Assembly (NCBI RefSeq): GCF_009792895.1
Contig: NZ_WSSC01000001.1
Location: forward strand, 248,001 to 312,000
From: Pigmentibacter ruber
GTDB taxonomy: Bacteria; Bdellovibrionota_B; Oligoflexia; Silvanigrellales; Silvanigrellaceae
DNA length: 64,000 bases
Reading direction: 5' to 3'
Shown here: positions 55,028-62,988 of the stretch, piece after piece
Layout of the letters: every line of letters begins with the position of its first letter
Numbering within the stretch: the first letter of the stretch is position 1
Position numbers and translations under genes: made by a program
Notes under the pieces: generated by a model
Database searches by the model: none
Told to the model about the DNA's origin: nothing
The model's input: the letters and a program-made list of their open reading frames with translations, nothing else

Positions 55028-55957
55028 TTATGGTCTAGAAATAGTATAAATAGGAATGGATATGTCTTTGATATATTTACTTGAAATATTTTCATCATGA
55101 GTTTTTAAATCATAGTTATCTTTGCTAATTTCAAGATTAACCGTAGACTTAAATTCATAGCAGTCCGTAAAATAGTATCTACAATTTATGAAATTTTTAT
55201 TTTTTTTAATAGATTTAAAAAAGAAGGAAATAAAAGATAATAAAATGGATTGTCCTTTATTTAAAGGATAGCAATTGAAGAATTCTATTTTATTATGCTC
55301 ATAAAACCCGCTATTATTTATAAATTTTATAATTTTAGATAGTTCTTTTTCTCCTATTGCAGAAGAATTGACCATCATAAAAAAGGAAGAATTGCTATAT
55401 TTGATTGCTTTAAATGTCGAGTGGAGAAAGATATCTAAATCTTTGCTATTTTGGGGTGGGTCAAAACAAATAACATCAAATAACTTATATAAATAATTAG
55501 GAATTCCATGATTTAAATCGATATGAAAAAAGTTAATTGGAAACTTTGCTTCACTAGTAAGTATTTTTAGTTTGTTTAAAAGATTTTTATCACAATCTAA
55601 AACAGTTACATGTTTAAAATTTCGTAAAGCCAACTCCACAGAAACTAAATCATCGTCCCCCATTAACAAAACTTCTTTGTCTCTAAAACCGTTTTTCTCA
55701 AGTAAGTCAGCGCGTTTCTTTCTAGTTTCTATCGTACATGGTAATTGATTGTAATTTTGAATGAATTTTAATGAGTTATTATCTGAATATTCTTCTTTTT
55801 CTATATCAATATAACGTTGGTTTTCATTTAATATTTTGAGTAAAAACTTCTTTTTTTCCTCTACACTCAATTTAAGGATATGCTTTATAGTCCTACTTTT
55901 AAAAAATATAATTAAAACTTTCGATAGTAACACCAAAAATGCATTTGATAAGTTCAT
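55028..55957 (-). CDS. Bis-aminopropyltransferase (BpsA/DUF43)-like protein
   Basis: The 309-residue product has TIETRKKRADLLEKNGF followed by VLLMGDDDLVSVELALRNF, the hallmark GDDDL-S of branched-polyamine synthases. The SAM-type fold continues with VTVLDCDKNLLNKL and FDVICFDPPQN. BpsA enzymes add aminopropyl groups to spermidine to make N4-branched polyamines, mainly in thermophiles. The C-terminal domain (from FINCRYYFTDCYE) is divergent. It lies 14 bases downstream of a LysE-family exporter, suggesting paired synthesis and export. Activity is inferred from motif only. Confidence 0.72.
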   Translation of the reverse strand: MNLSNAFLVLLSKVLIIFFKSRTIKHILKLSVEEKKKFLLKILNENQRYIDIEKEEYSDNNSLKFIQNYNQLPCTIETRKKRADLLEKNGFRDKEVLLMGDDDLVSVELALRNFKHVTVLDCDKNLLNKLKILTSEAKFPINFFHIDLNHGIPNYLYKLFDVICFDPPQNSKDLDIFLHSTFKAIKYSNSSFFMMVNSSAIGEKELSKIIKFINNSGFYEHNKIEFFNCYPLNKGQSILLSFISFFFKSIKKNKNFINCRYYFTDCYEFKSTVNLEISKDNYDLKTHDENISSKYIKDISIPIYTISRP

Positions 55958-55971
55958 TGGTTTTTTCCAAT

Positions 55972-56655
55972 TTAAAAGTACATTGTTTTAAAAAGTAATA
56001 TTGCAGCAGAAAGGATAAGTAAATACCCAACAAAAGCTTCAATTTTGTGAATTTTAATTTGCATAAATTTTTTATTAAGACCGTAGGCAAGGAGTCTATA
56101 TAGTTTAAAAATAGCAATGTCACCAATATAAACTCCCAAAAATATTGGTAGTATCAAATATTCTACCGGATAATCATCTGAAATATCTTGTCCTATCCAC
56201 CAAAGATACCAGAATGGTAGCAAAGAAGGTATCGTCAAGGTTCCAACTATTCCCTTAAAAAAGGAGCTAATTAGATTTGTCTCACTTACTATTATTTTAT
56301 CAGTAGATGATAAATTGTTTTCTAAATTAACAGCATTTCTTCTCGAATTAATTACAAAAGTAAATCCAAGAGTTAAGATAAATATTATAAATATGATGTT
56401 CAAAAAAATGGAATGTTTTTTTTGAAAATTAAGAATAAATTCAGCATGTACAGTTTGATCTGCCATTAAATATGCAAAAAAACAAACTATAGCATCAGTC
56501 AAAATTATTCCCGATTGAAAGGCAAATAAGTTTTTCTTTTGTTTTTTTAAATAAAGGATTATCAACTGAATATTTAAAGGACCCGGAGGTGAAGTAGAAA
56601 CGAGTCCTCCTAATAATGCAGCAGCAAAATATATAAATAATACATCAATGAACAT
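55972..56655 (-). CDS. LysE/RhtB-family exporter
   Basis: The 227-residue inner-membrane protein has the LysE N-terminal signature STSPPGPLNIQLIILYL in TM1 and about six hydrophobic segments. The family exports amino acids such as lysine, homoserine or threonine. A hydrophilic loop with LENNLSSTDKIIV separates the two halves. The downstream BpsA-like gene makes an amino or polyamine substrate plausible, but nothing in the sequence proves it. Confidence 0.82.
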   Translation of the reverse strand: MFIDVLFIYFAAALLGGLVSTSPPGPLNIQLIILYLKKQKKNLFAFQSGIILTDAIVCFFAYLMADQTVHAEFILNFQKKHSIFLNIIFIIFILTLGFTFVINSRRNAVNLENNLSSTDKIIVSETNLISSFFKGIVGTLTIPSLLPFWYLWWIGQDISDDYPVEYLILPIFLGVYIGDIAIFKLYRLLAYGLNKKFMQIKIHKIEAFVGYLLILSAAILLFKTMYF

Positions 56656-56739
56656 TCATTACCTTTAGCTCTAAAGTATAGTAATATTTGATGTTAACAT
56701 CTTTTTTACAAAAGCTAAAGGTTGTGAGCTAGGTTGGTA

Positions 56740-58461
56740 TTAGTTTGATGAATCTTTATGAATATATTTCACATAACCTGTTTTCCAAATATTTGCGTGA
56801 ATATTTTCATGAATCTCTTGTTCAGAAGTTTTTGGTGCAACCCCTGAGTTTTGTGCAGCTAAAGAAGTTGCATGAGCTATTTTATACGAAACTTCAGCAA
56901 TATCTGTTAAAGATGGGAGTAAAGATAAGTTTGGATCTCGATTTATTTGAGCGCACTCGCTGATTACTTTAGCGCAAGCAACTAGCATTTCATTATTAAC
57001 ACGAGTGGCTTTTGAAGCAACAACTCCTAAACCAAGGCCGGGAAATACAAATGCATTATTGCATTGTCCTATTGGAAAAACTTTACCATTGTAACGCACA
57101 TCTTGAAATGGACTGCCAGTTGCAACTAGAACTTTTCCATTTGTCCATTCTATTAAATTTGCGGGTAGAGCTTCACAACGCGATGTTGGATTAGATAATG
57201 GAAAAATAATAGGACGTTCACAATATGAAGCCATCATTTTTACAATTTCTTCTGTAAAAGCACCAGTCTGTGTAGATGTTCCAATTAAAATTGTAGGCTT
57301 TACATTTTTTACAACTTCAGAAAGAGAAATAATTTTACCTTTAACTCTATCCCAGTTTTCATATACTTCTACGGGTTGCGCATATTTTTTTTGAAAATAC
57401 TCAAGATGATCCATATTAGCGTGGAGCATTCCGTGCATGTCAATCAAGTACATGCGTGATAGAGCTTCTTGTTCAGAAAGTCCATCCGACACCATAGCTG
57501 CAACAATTTGATCAGCTATACAACATCCAGCTGTACCAGCACCATGTATCACGACTTTTTGATCACGCATTTTGGTACCATTTACTTTTAGACCGGCTAG
57601 TATTGCACCTAAAGTAACTGCGGCAGTTCCTTGCATATCATCATTGAAAGTGCACATCTCATCTTTATAACGATCCAAGTTTTTTCTTGCTGTTTGTCTT
57701 CCAAAATCTTCCCAATGTAAATAAATATTTGAAAATCTTTTTCGCAATGCTGAAACAAATGCATCAATAAAATCGTCGTATTGTTCACCTCTAATGCGTT
57801 CATGTCGCCAACCAAGATAAAGAGGATTTTGTAAAAGTTCTTTGTTGTTTGTTCCTACATCAAGGACTATTGGTAAAACTTTAGTAGGATGAAAACCAGC
57901 ACATAAAGTATACATAGCTAGTTTAGCTATAGAAATTACAATTCCACCTACACCTTGATCTCCTATTCCTAAAATAGCTTCAGAATCTGTTACACATACA
58001 GCGCGGACATCATAAGCATCTGGAATATTATTAAGTATATCTTCAATTTGAGACATTTGTGGATAAGATATAAATAGCCCTCTAGGTCTTCTAAAATTTT
58101 GATTGAATTGTTGAACAACATCTCCAACAGTTGGCGTATAAAAAACAGGAACCATTTCAATTAAATGTTCTTGCAATAAACGAAAAAATAAAGTTTCATT
58201 TCTATCATACAATTGTGTAAGAAAGATATTTCTTTCAATATCAGTTTCTTTTTTTAAATATTGACCATAAACTCGAACTACCTGTTCATCCAAAGTTTCT
58301 ACGACATTAGGGATAAGACCATCTAATTTAAATTCTCTTCTCTCTTCAAGAGTAAAAGCTGTGTCTTTATTTAAAAAAGAATTTAATAATAATTGTTTAC
58401 CACTAATGGAAACTTCATAGTATTTTTTCCCATCAAAATTATTCTTTTTTTCTTTAAACAT
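56740..58461 (-). CDS. maeA: NAD-dependent malic enzyme
   Basis: The enzyme oxidatively decarboxylates malate to pyruvate. The 573-residue length fits the large malic enzyme class (MaeA/SfcA, about 565). Motifs are FYTPTVGDVVQQF with the catalytic Tyr, VVTDSEAILGIGDQGVGG variants (here VCVTDSE, GIGDQGVGG), LHWEDFGRQTARKNLDRY, FNDDMQGTAAVTLGAI with metal-binding Asp, HGAGTAGCCIADQI as the nucleotide fold, and IFPLSNPTSRCE. It is downstream of ung on the same strand. Confidence 0.94.
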   Translation of the reverse strand: MFKEKKNNFDGKKYYEVSISGKQLLLNSFLNKDTAFTLEERREFKLDGLIPNVVETLDEQVVRVYGQYLKKETDIERNIFLTQLYDRNETLFFRLLQEHLIEMVPVFYTPTVGDVVQQFNQNFRRPRGLFISYPQMSQIEDILNNIPDAYDVRAVCVTDSEAILGIGDQGVGGIVISIAKLAMYTLCAGFHPTKVLPIVLDVGTNNKELLQNPLYLGWRHERIRGEQYDDFIDAFVSALRKRFSNIYLHWEDFGRQTARKNLDRYKDEMCTFNDDMQGTAAVTLGAILAGLKVNGTKMRDQKVVIHGAGTAGCCIADQIVAAMVSDGLSEQEALSRMYLIDMHGMLHANMDHLEYFQKKYAQPVEVYENWDRVKGKIISLSEVVKNVKPTILIGTSTQTGAFTEEIVKMMASYCERPIIFPLSNPTSRCEALPANLIEWTNGKVLVATGSPFQDVRYNGKVFPIGQCNNAFVFPGLGLGVVASKATRVNNEMLVACAKVISECAQINRDPNLSLLPSLTDIAEVSYKIAHATSLAAQNSGVAPKTSEQEIHENIHANIWKTGYVKYIHKDSSN

Positions 58462-58482
58462 ACAAAGTCTCCGTTAAAACTG

Positions 58483-59181
58483 CTAAGTTGTCCAGCTAAT
58501 CTCATTTTGACCCAAGGAACGTAAAATTTCATTAACTGTTGAAAAATGTTTACAGCCAAAAAAACCTCTATGCGCCGATAACGGGGAAGGATGTGCCGAC
58601 TTTAAAATTTTATGAATTTTATTTGTGATCATTTTTTCTTTTGCTTGAGCTGCTGAACCCCATAATAGAAAGATAATAGGTGAGTTTTTTTCATTTAAAA
58701 GGGAAATAATTTTATCGGTAAATACTTCCCAACCTTTTTCTCTGTGGGAAAAGGCTTGGTTTGCTCTAACTGTTAGAACAGTATTTAATAATAAAACACC
58801 TTGTTTAGCCCAATGTTCAAGACAAGAATCGGTTGGACGTTTTCCTATGTCAGATTGAATCTCTTTAAATATATTATTTAGTGATGGTGGAAGAGTCACA
58901 CCTTTTTCAACTGCAAAAGCAAGACCATTAGCTTGTCCTTTGCCATGATATGGGTCTTGACCAATTATTACGACTTTAGTTTCACAATAATCTACAAGTT
59001 TTAAAGCTCTAAATATTTTTTCTTTTGGTGGAAAATATTCAAAACCTTGACTAGTTTCACTGCGCAGAAGTTGCCTAATATTTTCAATATAAGGTTTTGA
59101 AAACTCATCTAAAAGTAAAGACCTCCAGCCATCCGCAAGAAAGCTAAGGTCTTTTTTAGTTTCAATTTGGTTTTCATTCAC
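58483..59181 (-). CDS. ung: Uracil-DNA glycosylase
   Basis: Ung removes uracil from DNA to start base-excision repair. The 232-residue family 1 enzyme has VIIGQDPYHGKGQANGLAF with the catalytic Asp, LPPSLNNIFKE, VLLLNTVLTVR, and AHPSPLSAHRGFFGCKHF with the catalytic His. It sits 21 bases upstream of maeA. A perfect 14-bp hairpin separates it from the DEAD-box gene. Confidence 0.96.
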   Translation of the reverse strand: MNENQIETKKDLSFLADGWRSLLLDEFSKPYIENIRQLLRSETSQGFEYFPPKEKIFRALKLVDYCETKVVIIGQDPYHGKGQANGLAFAVEKGVTLPPSLNNIFKEIQSDIGKRPTDSCLEHWAKQGVLLLNTVLTVRANQAFSHREKGWEVFTDKIISLLNEKNSPIIFLLWGSAAQAKEKMITNKIHKILKSAHPSPLSAHRGFFGCKHFSTVNEILRSLGQNEISWTT

Positions 59182-59202
59182 AAGGAAATCTCCAATAATT
59201 TA

Positions 59203-59239
59203 GGGCTCATTATAAATGAAAACTTTTTATAATGAGCCC
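59203..59239. terminator. Strong inverted repeat between the helicase and ung, possible terminator
   Basis: GGGCTCATTATAAA (59203-59216) pairs perfectly with TTTATAATGAGCCC (59226-59239) around a 9-base loop. It is not followed by a clear T run on either strand, so it may end helicase transcription inefficiently, or protect the mRNA. Confidence 0.55.
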
Positions 59240-59308
59240 CAAGCTTACATTCATTCTGTTTATATACTCAACAAAATGAGATTTTTCCAAGAAAAGGAAG
59301 ACAATATT

Positions 59309-60952
59309 TTAAGCTATTGGATAACTTCTTTTATTCCCTGAGTCAGCTGATTTTTTTATAGCACCACGGCCACCAAATCCATTTTGTCTTTCTGGTTTAT
59401 GACCACCTGATTTTTTTTGATCGCCAAAACGTCCAGAGCCATTCCCAAATCTACCACCTCTTTCAGAAGGACGACCATTTGATTTGCTTGAACCTCTGGA
59501 TCCTCTGTCATTGCGTCCAAAACCACCTCTTCCAGAGCGATTTCTATCACCACCAAATTTAGGAGCTTCAACGTTAGCACCAAACTCAGTTTTAAATGTA
59601 GGAGCGATATCTTCAACCTGTAGGCTTTTTCCAAGTTGTCTAGCTGCTTCTGATTTTAGTAGTGTTGATAATACTTCTTTTAATTTGTTTTCTTCAAGAC
59701 TTTCGAGAACTTGGTTAACTGATTGGTGAATATAATCAGGAATAACAACCGAGTCTTCGTTTATACGAAAGAGCATATTATTAAAGAATTGAGTCGCAAT
59801 TTTCTTTGCGCTAGGCAATTCTAAACGTACCGGATTGATTTTAATTTTGCTGCATACAAACTGAAATTCTCTACGTTCAACATGGGTAATAATAGTCCAT
59901 GCTTTTCCTGTAGCCCCAGCTCTTCCTGTGCGACCCGCGCGGTGTGTATAAGTTTCCACGTTGGTTGGTACTGTATAATTTATGACGTGCGATAAACCAG
60001 AAATATCTATACCGCGAGCAGCAACATCAGTTGCAACTAATATTCTAAGTTGTCTGTTTTTAAAACGATCCATAGTCAAGCTACGGTCATTTTGTGTCAT
60101 TTCACCATTTAAAACACCAGCGGCAAAACCTCTTTCAAGCAAGGCATTATGGATATTGCGTGTTTCTTCTCTTGTTTTGCAAAAGATAATTGCATGCTCA
60201 GGATCATGATAAATAAGAAGTCCAAGTAAGGCATCAAGGTTTCTACCCATTTTTACTTCAATAAAACCATGATCTATTTGTCCGGTACTAGTATCAGTGC
60301 TAGCAACTTTAACTTCAAATGGATTAGAAACCATTTGTCTAGCTATATTAGTTACTTTTGGTGGGAAAGTAGCTGAAAATAAAAGAGTTTGAGCTTTTTT
60401 TCCAATTGCTGTTTTAATTTTTATAATATCTTCAGCAAAACCAAAATCTAGCATTTCATCCATTTCGTCTAAAACAAGGATTTCAACGCCTGTAAGGCTT
60501 ACAATACCTTGTTCTAATAAATCGTTCAGACGACCTGGAGTAGCAACAATGGCGTCTACGCCTCTTTGGATAACAGAAGTTTGAAATCTGTAGCTTTTAC
60601 CGCCTGTTACCGCTAAAACTTTAAATCCTAGGGGTTTGAAGTTTGTTTCGAATACATCTGCAACTTGTTGAGCAAGTTCACGAGTAGGAGTAAGAACAAG
60701 AATTCTTGGCTTCCCACCAGTCTGTGGTTTTTGCAGACGAGAAAAAGCGGGTAATCCAAAGGCAAGGGTTTTGCCAGAGCCAGTGCGGCTTTGAGCAATA
60801 ACATCTTTTCCTTGTAGAACAGGTTCATATGTCGCTTGTTGAATAGGAGTAGGCTTAGTAATTCCTTGAGATTCAAGGTTTTTACGTACTACTTCTGGCA
60901 ATAGGTTAAAAATAGAAGACTCTTCTGCTGTGGGTGTATTGGTATTTGTCAT
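59309..60952 (-). CDS. DEAD-box RNA helicase (DEMD motif II) with RGG-type tail
   Basis: The 547-residue ATP-dependent RNA helicase has the Q motif and GITKPTPIQQ, motif I AQSRTGSGKT, Ia TPTRELAQQ, II VLDEMDEMLD, III FSATFP, V VATDVAARGID and VI HRAGRTGRAG. Motif II is DEMD, not DEAD. After the core comes a GUCT-like domain (PSAKKIATQFFNNM), then a Gly/Arg/Ser-rich tail (about 470-540) that binds RNA non-specifically. It is close to DeaD/CsdA-type helicases of ribosome assembly and cold response. Confidence 0.88.
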   Translation of the reverse strand: MTNTNTPTAEESSIFNLLPEVVRKNLESQGITKPTPIQQATYEPVLQGKDVIAQSRTGSGKTLAFGLPAFSRLQKPQTGGKPRILVLTPTRELAQQVADVFETNFKPLGFKVLAVTGGKSYRFQTSVIQRGVDAIVATPGRLNDLLEQGIVSLTGVEILVLDEMDEMLDFGFAEDIIKIKTAIGKKAQTLLFSATFPPKVTNIARQMVSNPFEVKVASTDTSTGQIDHGFIEVKMGRNLDALLGLLIYHDPEHAIIFCKTREETRNIHNALLERGFAAGVLNGEMTQNDRSLTMDRFKNRQLRILVATDVAARGIDISGLSHVINYTVPTNVETYTHRAGRTGRAGATGKAWTIITHVERREFQFVCSKIKINPVRLELPSAKKIATQFFNNMLFRINEDSVVIPDYIHQSVNQVLESLEENKLKEVLSTLLKSEAARQLGKSLQVEDIAPTFKTEFGANVEAPKFGGDRNRSGRGGFGRNDRGSRGSSKSNGRPSERGGRFGNGSGRFGDQKKSGGHKPERQNGFGGRGAIKKSADSGNKRSYPIA

Positions 60953-61245
60953 TTGCTTCCCAAAAAAGTAAGGATAAGAAGGGGTTAGCTACTTAAAGCT
61001 AATTACACTCAGGCGAGAATTGAGAAAGAATCATTCAAAGCTTAAAAAGTACAAGCGTTTTAGTAGGTTGCAAGTGTAGCAATATTATTAATGCATTTTG
61101 CAACAAAAGAGTTAGTCTTTCTGAACCCATGCCAGCAGTCCCTTAAACTGTATTATACTAATGGTGTCAAGAGGGTTTTTTTTATTATTCACTAATGGTA
61201 TGTTAACTAGGTTTTTGAACGTCTTCCTATCAAGGGGTAAATGTT
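60953..61245. other. Divergent promoter region between the helicase and the lepB operon
   Basis: These 293 bases hold no gene I can support. On the minus strand TTGACA lies in an AT-rich context near 61170 about 200 bases from the helicase start. This would give a long leader, as known for cold-shock helicases. On the plus strand TATACT near 61153-61158 could be a -10. Both are weak calls. Confidence 0.35.
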
Positions 61246-61503
61246 ATGCAAAGTCAAGAAGATTTGAGAGTTGAGCTTGAAAGATTAAGAGCTGAAAATG
61301 CTGCATTAAAAAGCGAAAAAAAAGGAGCTTCTTCCAGAGAAATAAGTTTTAAAGTAGCTGAAAAGGGAGGACTATCTGTTTATGGTCTAGGGCGTTTTCC
61401 AGTAACGCTGTACAAAGAACAATGGGTTCGTTTACTAGACAAGCAAGACGAAATCCGTAATTTTATTAAAGATAATGAAGATAAACTAAAATCCAGAGAA
61501 TAA
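61246..61503 (+). CDS. Small conserved-type protein, 85 aa, upstream of lepB
   Basis: The product has an N-terminal coiled-coil helix (VELERLRAENAALKSEKK) and a compact domain FKVAEKGGLSVYGLGRFPVTLYKEQWVRLL, ending in a charged helix. The 'KGGLSVYGLGRFPVTLY' block looks conserved and I have the impression of similar short proteins in other bacteria and in phages, but I cannot name a function. It is 22 bases before lepB and probably in the same operon. The start has an AGGGG site. Confidence 0.72.
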   Translation: MQSQEDLRVELERLRAENAALKSEKKGASSREISFKVAEKGGLSVYGLGRFPVTLYKEQWVRLLDKQDEIRNFIKDNEDKLKSRE

Positions 61504-61525
61504 CTTTTACCTTGGCGAAACTAGA

Positions 61526-62215
61526 GTGAAATATATCAAAGATTTCAAAGAAATATTTATAATTCTGATTTGTATCTTTGTCTTTCGTTCTTCTTTTATA
61601 AATTGGTACGTTATACCCTCAGGTTCGATGCTTCCTACCTTAAAAATTGGCGACCATGTTGTTGTTAATAAAATGGCTTATGGATTCATGCTTCCGTTTA
61701 TGGAAACACGCTTATTTAGTTGGGTCAAACCACAGCGTGGAGAAATTGTTGTGTTTCAAGGCCCTCCCCAAGAGGGAGGGCAAGTTTTAATTAAAAGAAT
61801 CGTTGCGGTAGAAAATGATAAAGTTGAATTTATTAAAGGAATATTACAAGTTAATGGAATTCCCGTTCAGGAAACAATAGAAAATAATCGAGAAATTCTA
61901 ACTGATACTGGTAGTGCTGATGATTTTAATGATTATAATCTAATTAAAGAAACAAACTTATCCCAAAAATCATTTTTAATTTTAAAGAAAAAAAATGAGG
62001 GTGTGACATTTATGGAAAAGAAGACTTGGATTGTACCACCAGGAAAATTATTTTTTCTTGGAGATAATCGAGATAATTCTTTTGATAGTCGATTTTGGGG
62101 TATGATTGATGAAAAAAATATTTACGGCAAAGCCTTTCTTATTTCGTATTCTACAGGCGACAAAGGGATGTGGCCTCATTTCAGAAAAGATCGTTTTTTT
62201 CTCAAATTACAGTGA
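61526..62215 (+). CDS. lepB: Signal peptidase I
   Basis: LepB removes signal peptides from exported proteins at the periplasmic face of the inner membrane. The 229-residue enzyme starts at GTG 61526. It has one N-terminal TM, the Ser nucleophile in IPSGSMLPTL, the catalytic Lys in LIKRIVAVEND, and the FLGDNRDNSFDSRFWG box. The family is variable in length and this one is compact. Beyond its stop lies a decayed gene. Confidence 0.94.
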   Translation: MKYIKDFKEIFIILICIFVFRSSFINWYVIPSGSMLPTLKIGDHVVVNKMAYGFMLPFMETRLFSWVKPQRGEIVVFQGPPQEGGQVLIKRIVAVENDKVEFIKGILQVNGIPVQETIENNREILTDTGSADDFNDYNLIKETNLSQKSFLILKKKNEGVTFMEKKTWIVPPGKLFFLGDNRDNSFDSRFWGMIDEKNIYGKAFLISYSTGDKGMWPHFRKDRFFLKLQ

Positions 62216-62222
62216 ATGAAAA

Positions 62223-62958
62223 TCAATTCAAGTGTTTCTTTAATACTGATGCACCATGTATATGTGCTGAATTTGCGCTTGGAATATTTTTCAAAGCATT
62301 TAAGATCATTCCATTATATCTAAATGTAACAACAGGAACTTTAGCTGAATTTAATTTTCTTTCATATTTCTCGCCTTCATCTCTTAAAAATCAAATTCTG
62401 CTGCTTGAATTAATGTAAATGGTAAATTTTCTAGTTCTTTACTACTTGCCCGTAATGGAGATGCGTATAAACTCTTTAATTTTTCTGAATTATCTTAATA
62501 ATTATTCCAAAACCATTGTATTAATTCTTTTGTCAATAAATACCCAGATGAATATTTTTGATAAGATTCTGTCTCAAAGGCATAAACTTCATAAGCTTCT
62601 TCAATATCAATATCAATATCAATATCAATATCAATATCAATATCAATACCAAATTTTGCTTCTGGTGATAAAGAGTATTCAACAAAAATACCAACAGCTT
62701 CAGAATTTTTTACAAGGTCTATTATAAATCTTTCATAACCTTTAAATTCGCCAAATACCCAACCTCCAACATGAAAATAAACAAATGCAGGAAGAACTTT
62801 TTTGAGTTTTCAGGACGAATAATTTTTTACTTTGACTTTATTTTCATTATTTATAGAAATAAGTTTTTCAGTTAAAAAATTTTATCTTTTGTATTTAATA
62901 TGTTTGGCATATCTTGAAAACCAGTAAAAGCTTTTCTTGCATCTTGAATTTGAAAGGA
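62223..62958 (-). pseudogene. Decayed alpha/beta hydrolase (HSL/lipase family 3-like)
   Basis: The minus strand carries recognisable pieces in several frames: QDARKAFTGFQDMPNIL (N-terminal), FVYFHVGGWVFGEFKGYERF (degenerate HGGGW oxyanion motif), VEYSLSPEAKF, SYQKYSSGYLLTKELIQWFW, SLYASPLRASSKELENLPF, QAAEFD and RDEGEKYERKLNSAKVPVV. They are interrupted by TAA stops and frameshifts. The roughly 50-residue stretch with the GDSAGG nucleophile is missing between YEVYAF and ESYQKY. No start codon remains. A TCAATA microsatellite is inserted in it. The gene is inactive. Confidence 0.82.
62601..62648 (+). repeat. Perfect tandem repeat, TCAATA x 8
   Basis: Eight exact 6-bp units lie in the decayed hydrolase. 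On the minus strand they encode Ile-Asp repeats directly after PEAKFG, where intact family members have a short FP-x-A-x-E-E-A helix start. The unit length of 6 keeps the frame. Confidence 0.95.
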
Positions 62959-62988
62959 TTAAATTATTGTCAAATATTTTTTTACCAA

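Noticed and set aside
61140-61190. TTGACA and TATAAT on the minus strand as a strong promoter
   Set aside because: They are only 7 bp apart, so they cannot form one promoter; kept only as a weak region note.
62601-62648. Tandem repeats considered as CRISPR or protein repeat
   Set aside because: Units are 6 bp without spacers, inside a pseudogene; a simple microsatellite.
62170-62727. Two plus-strand open frames after lepB, one with YQYQYQ repeats
   Set aside because: They are antisense to the decayed hydrolase; the repeats come from the TCAATA microsatellite.
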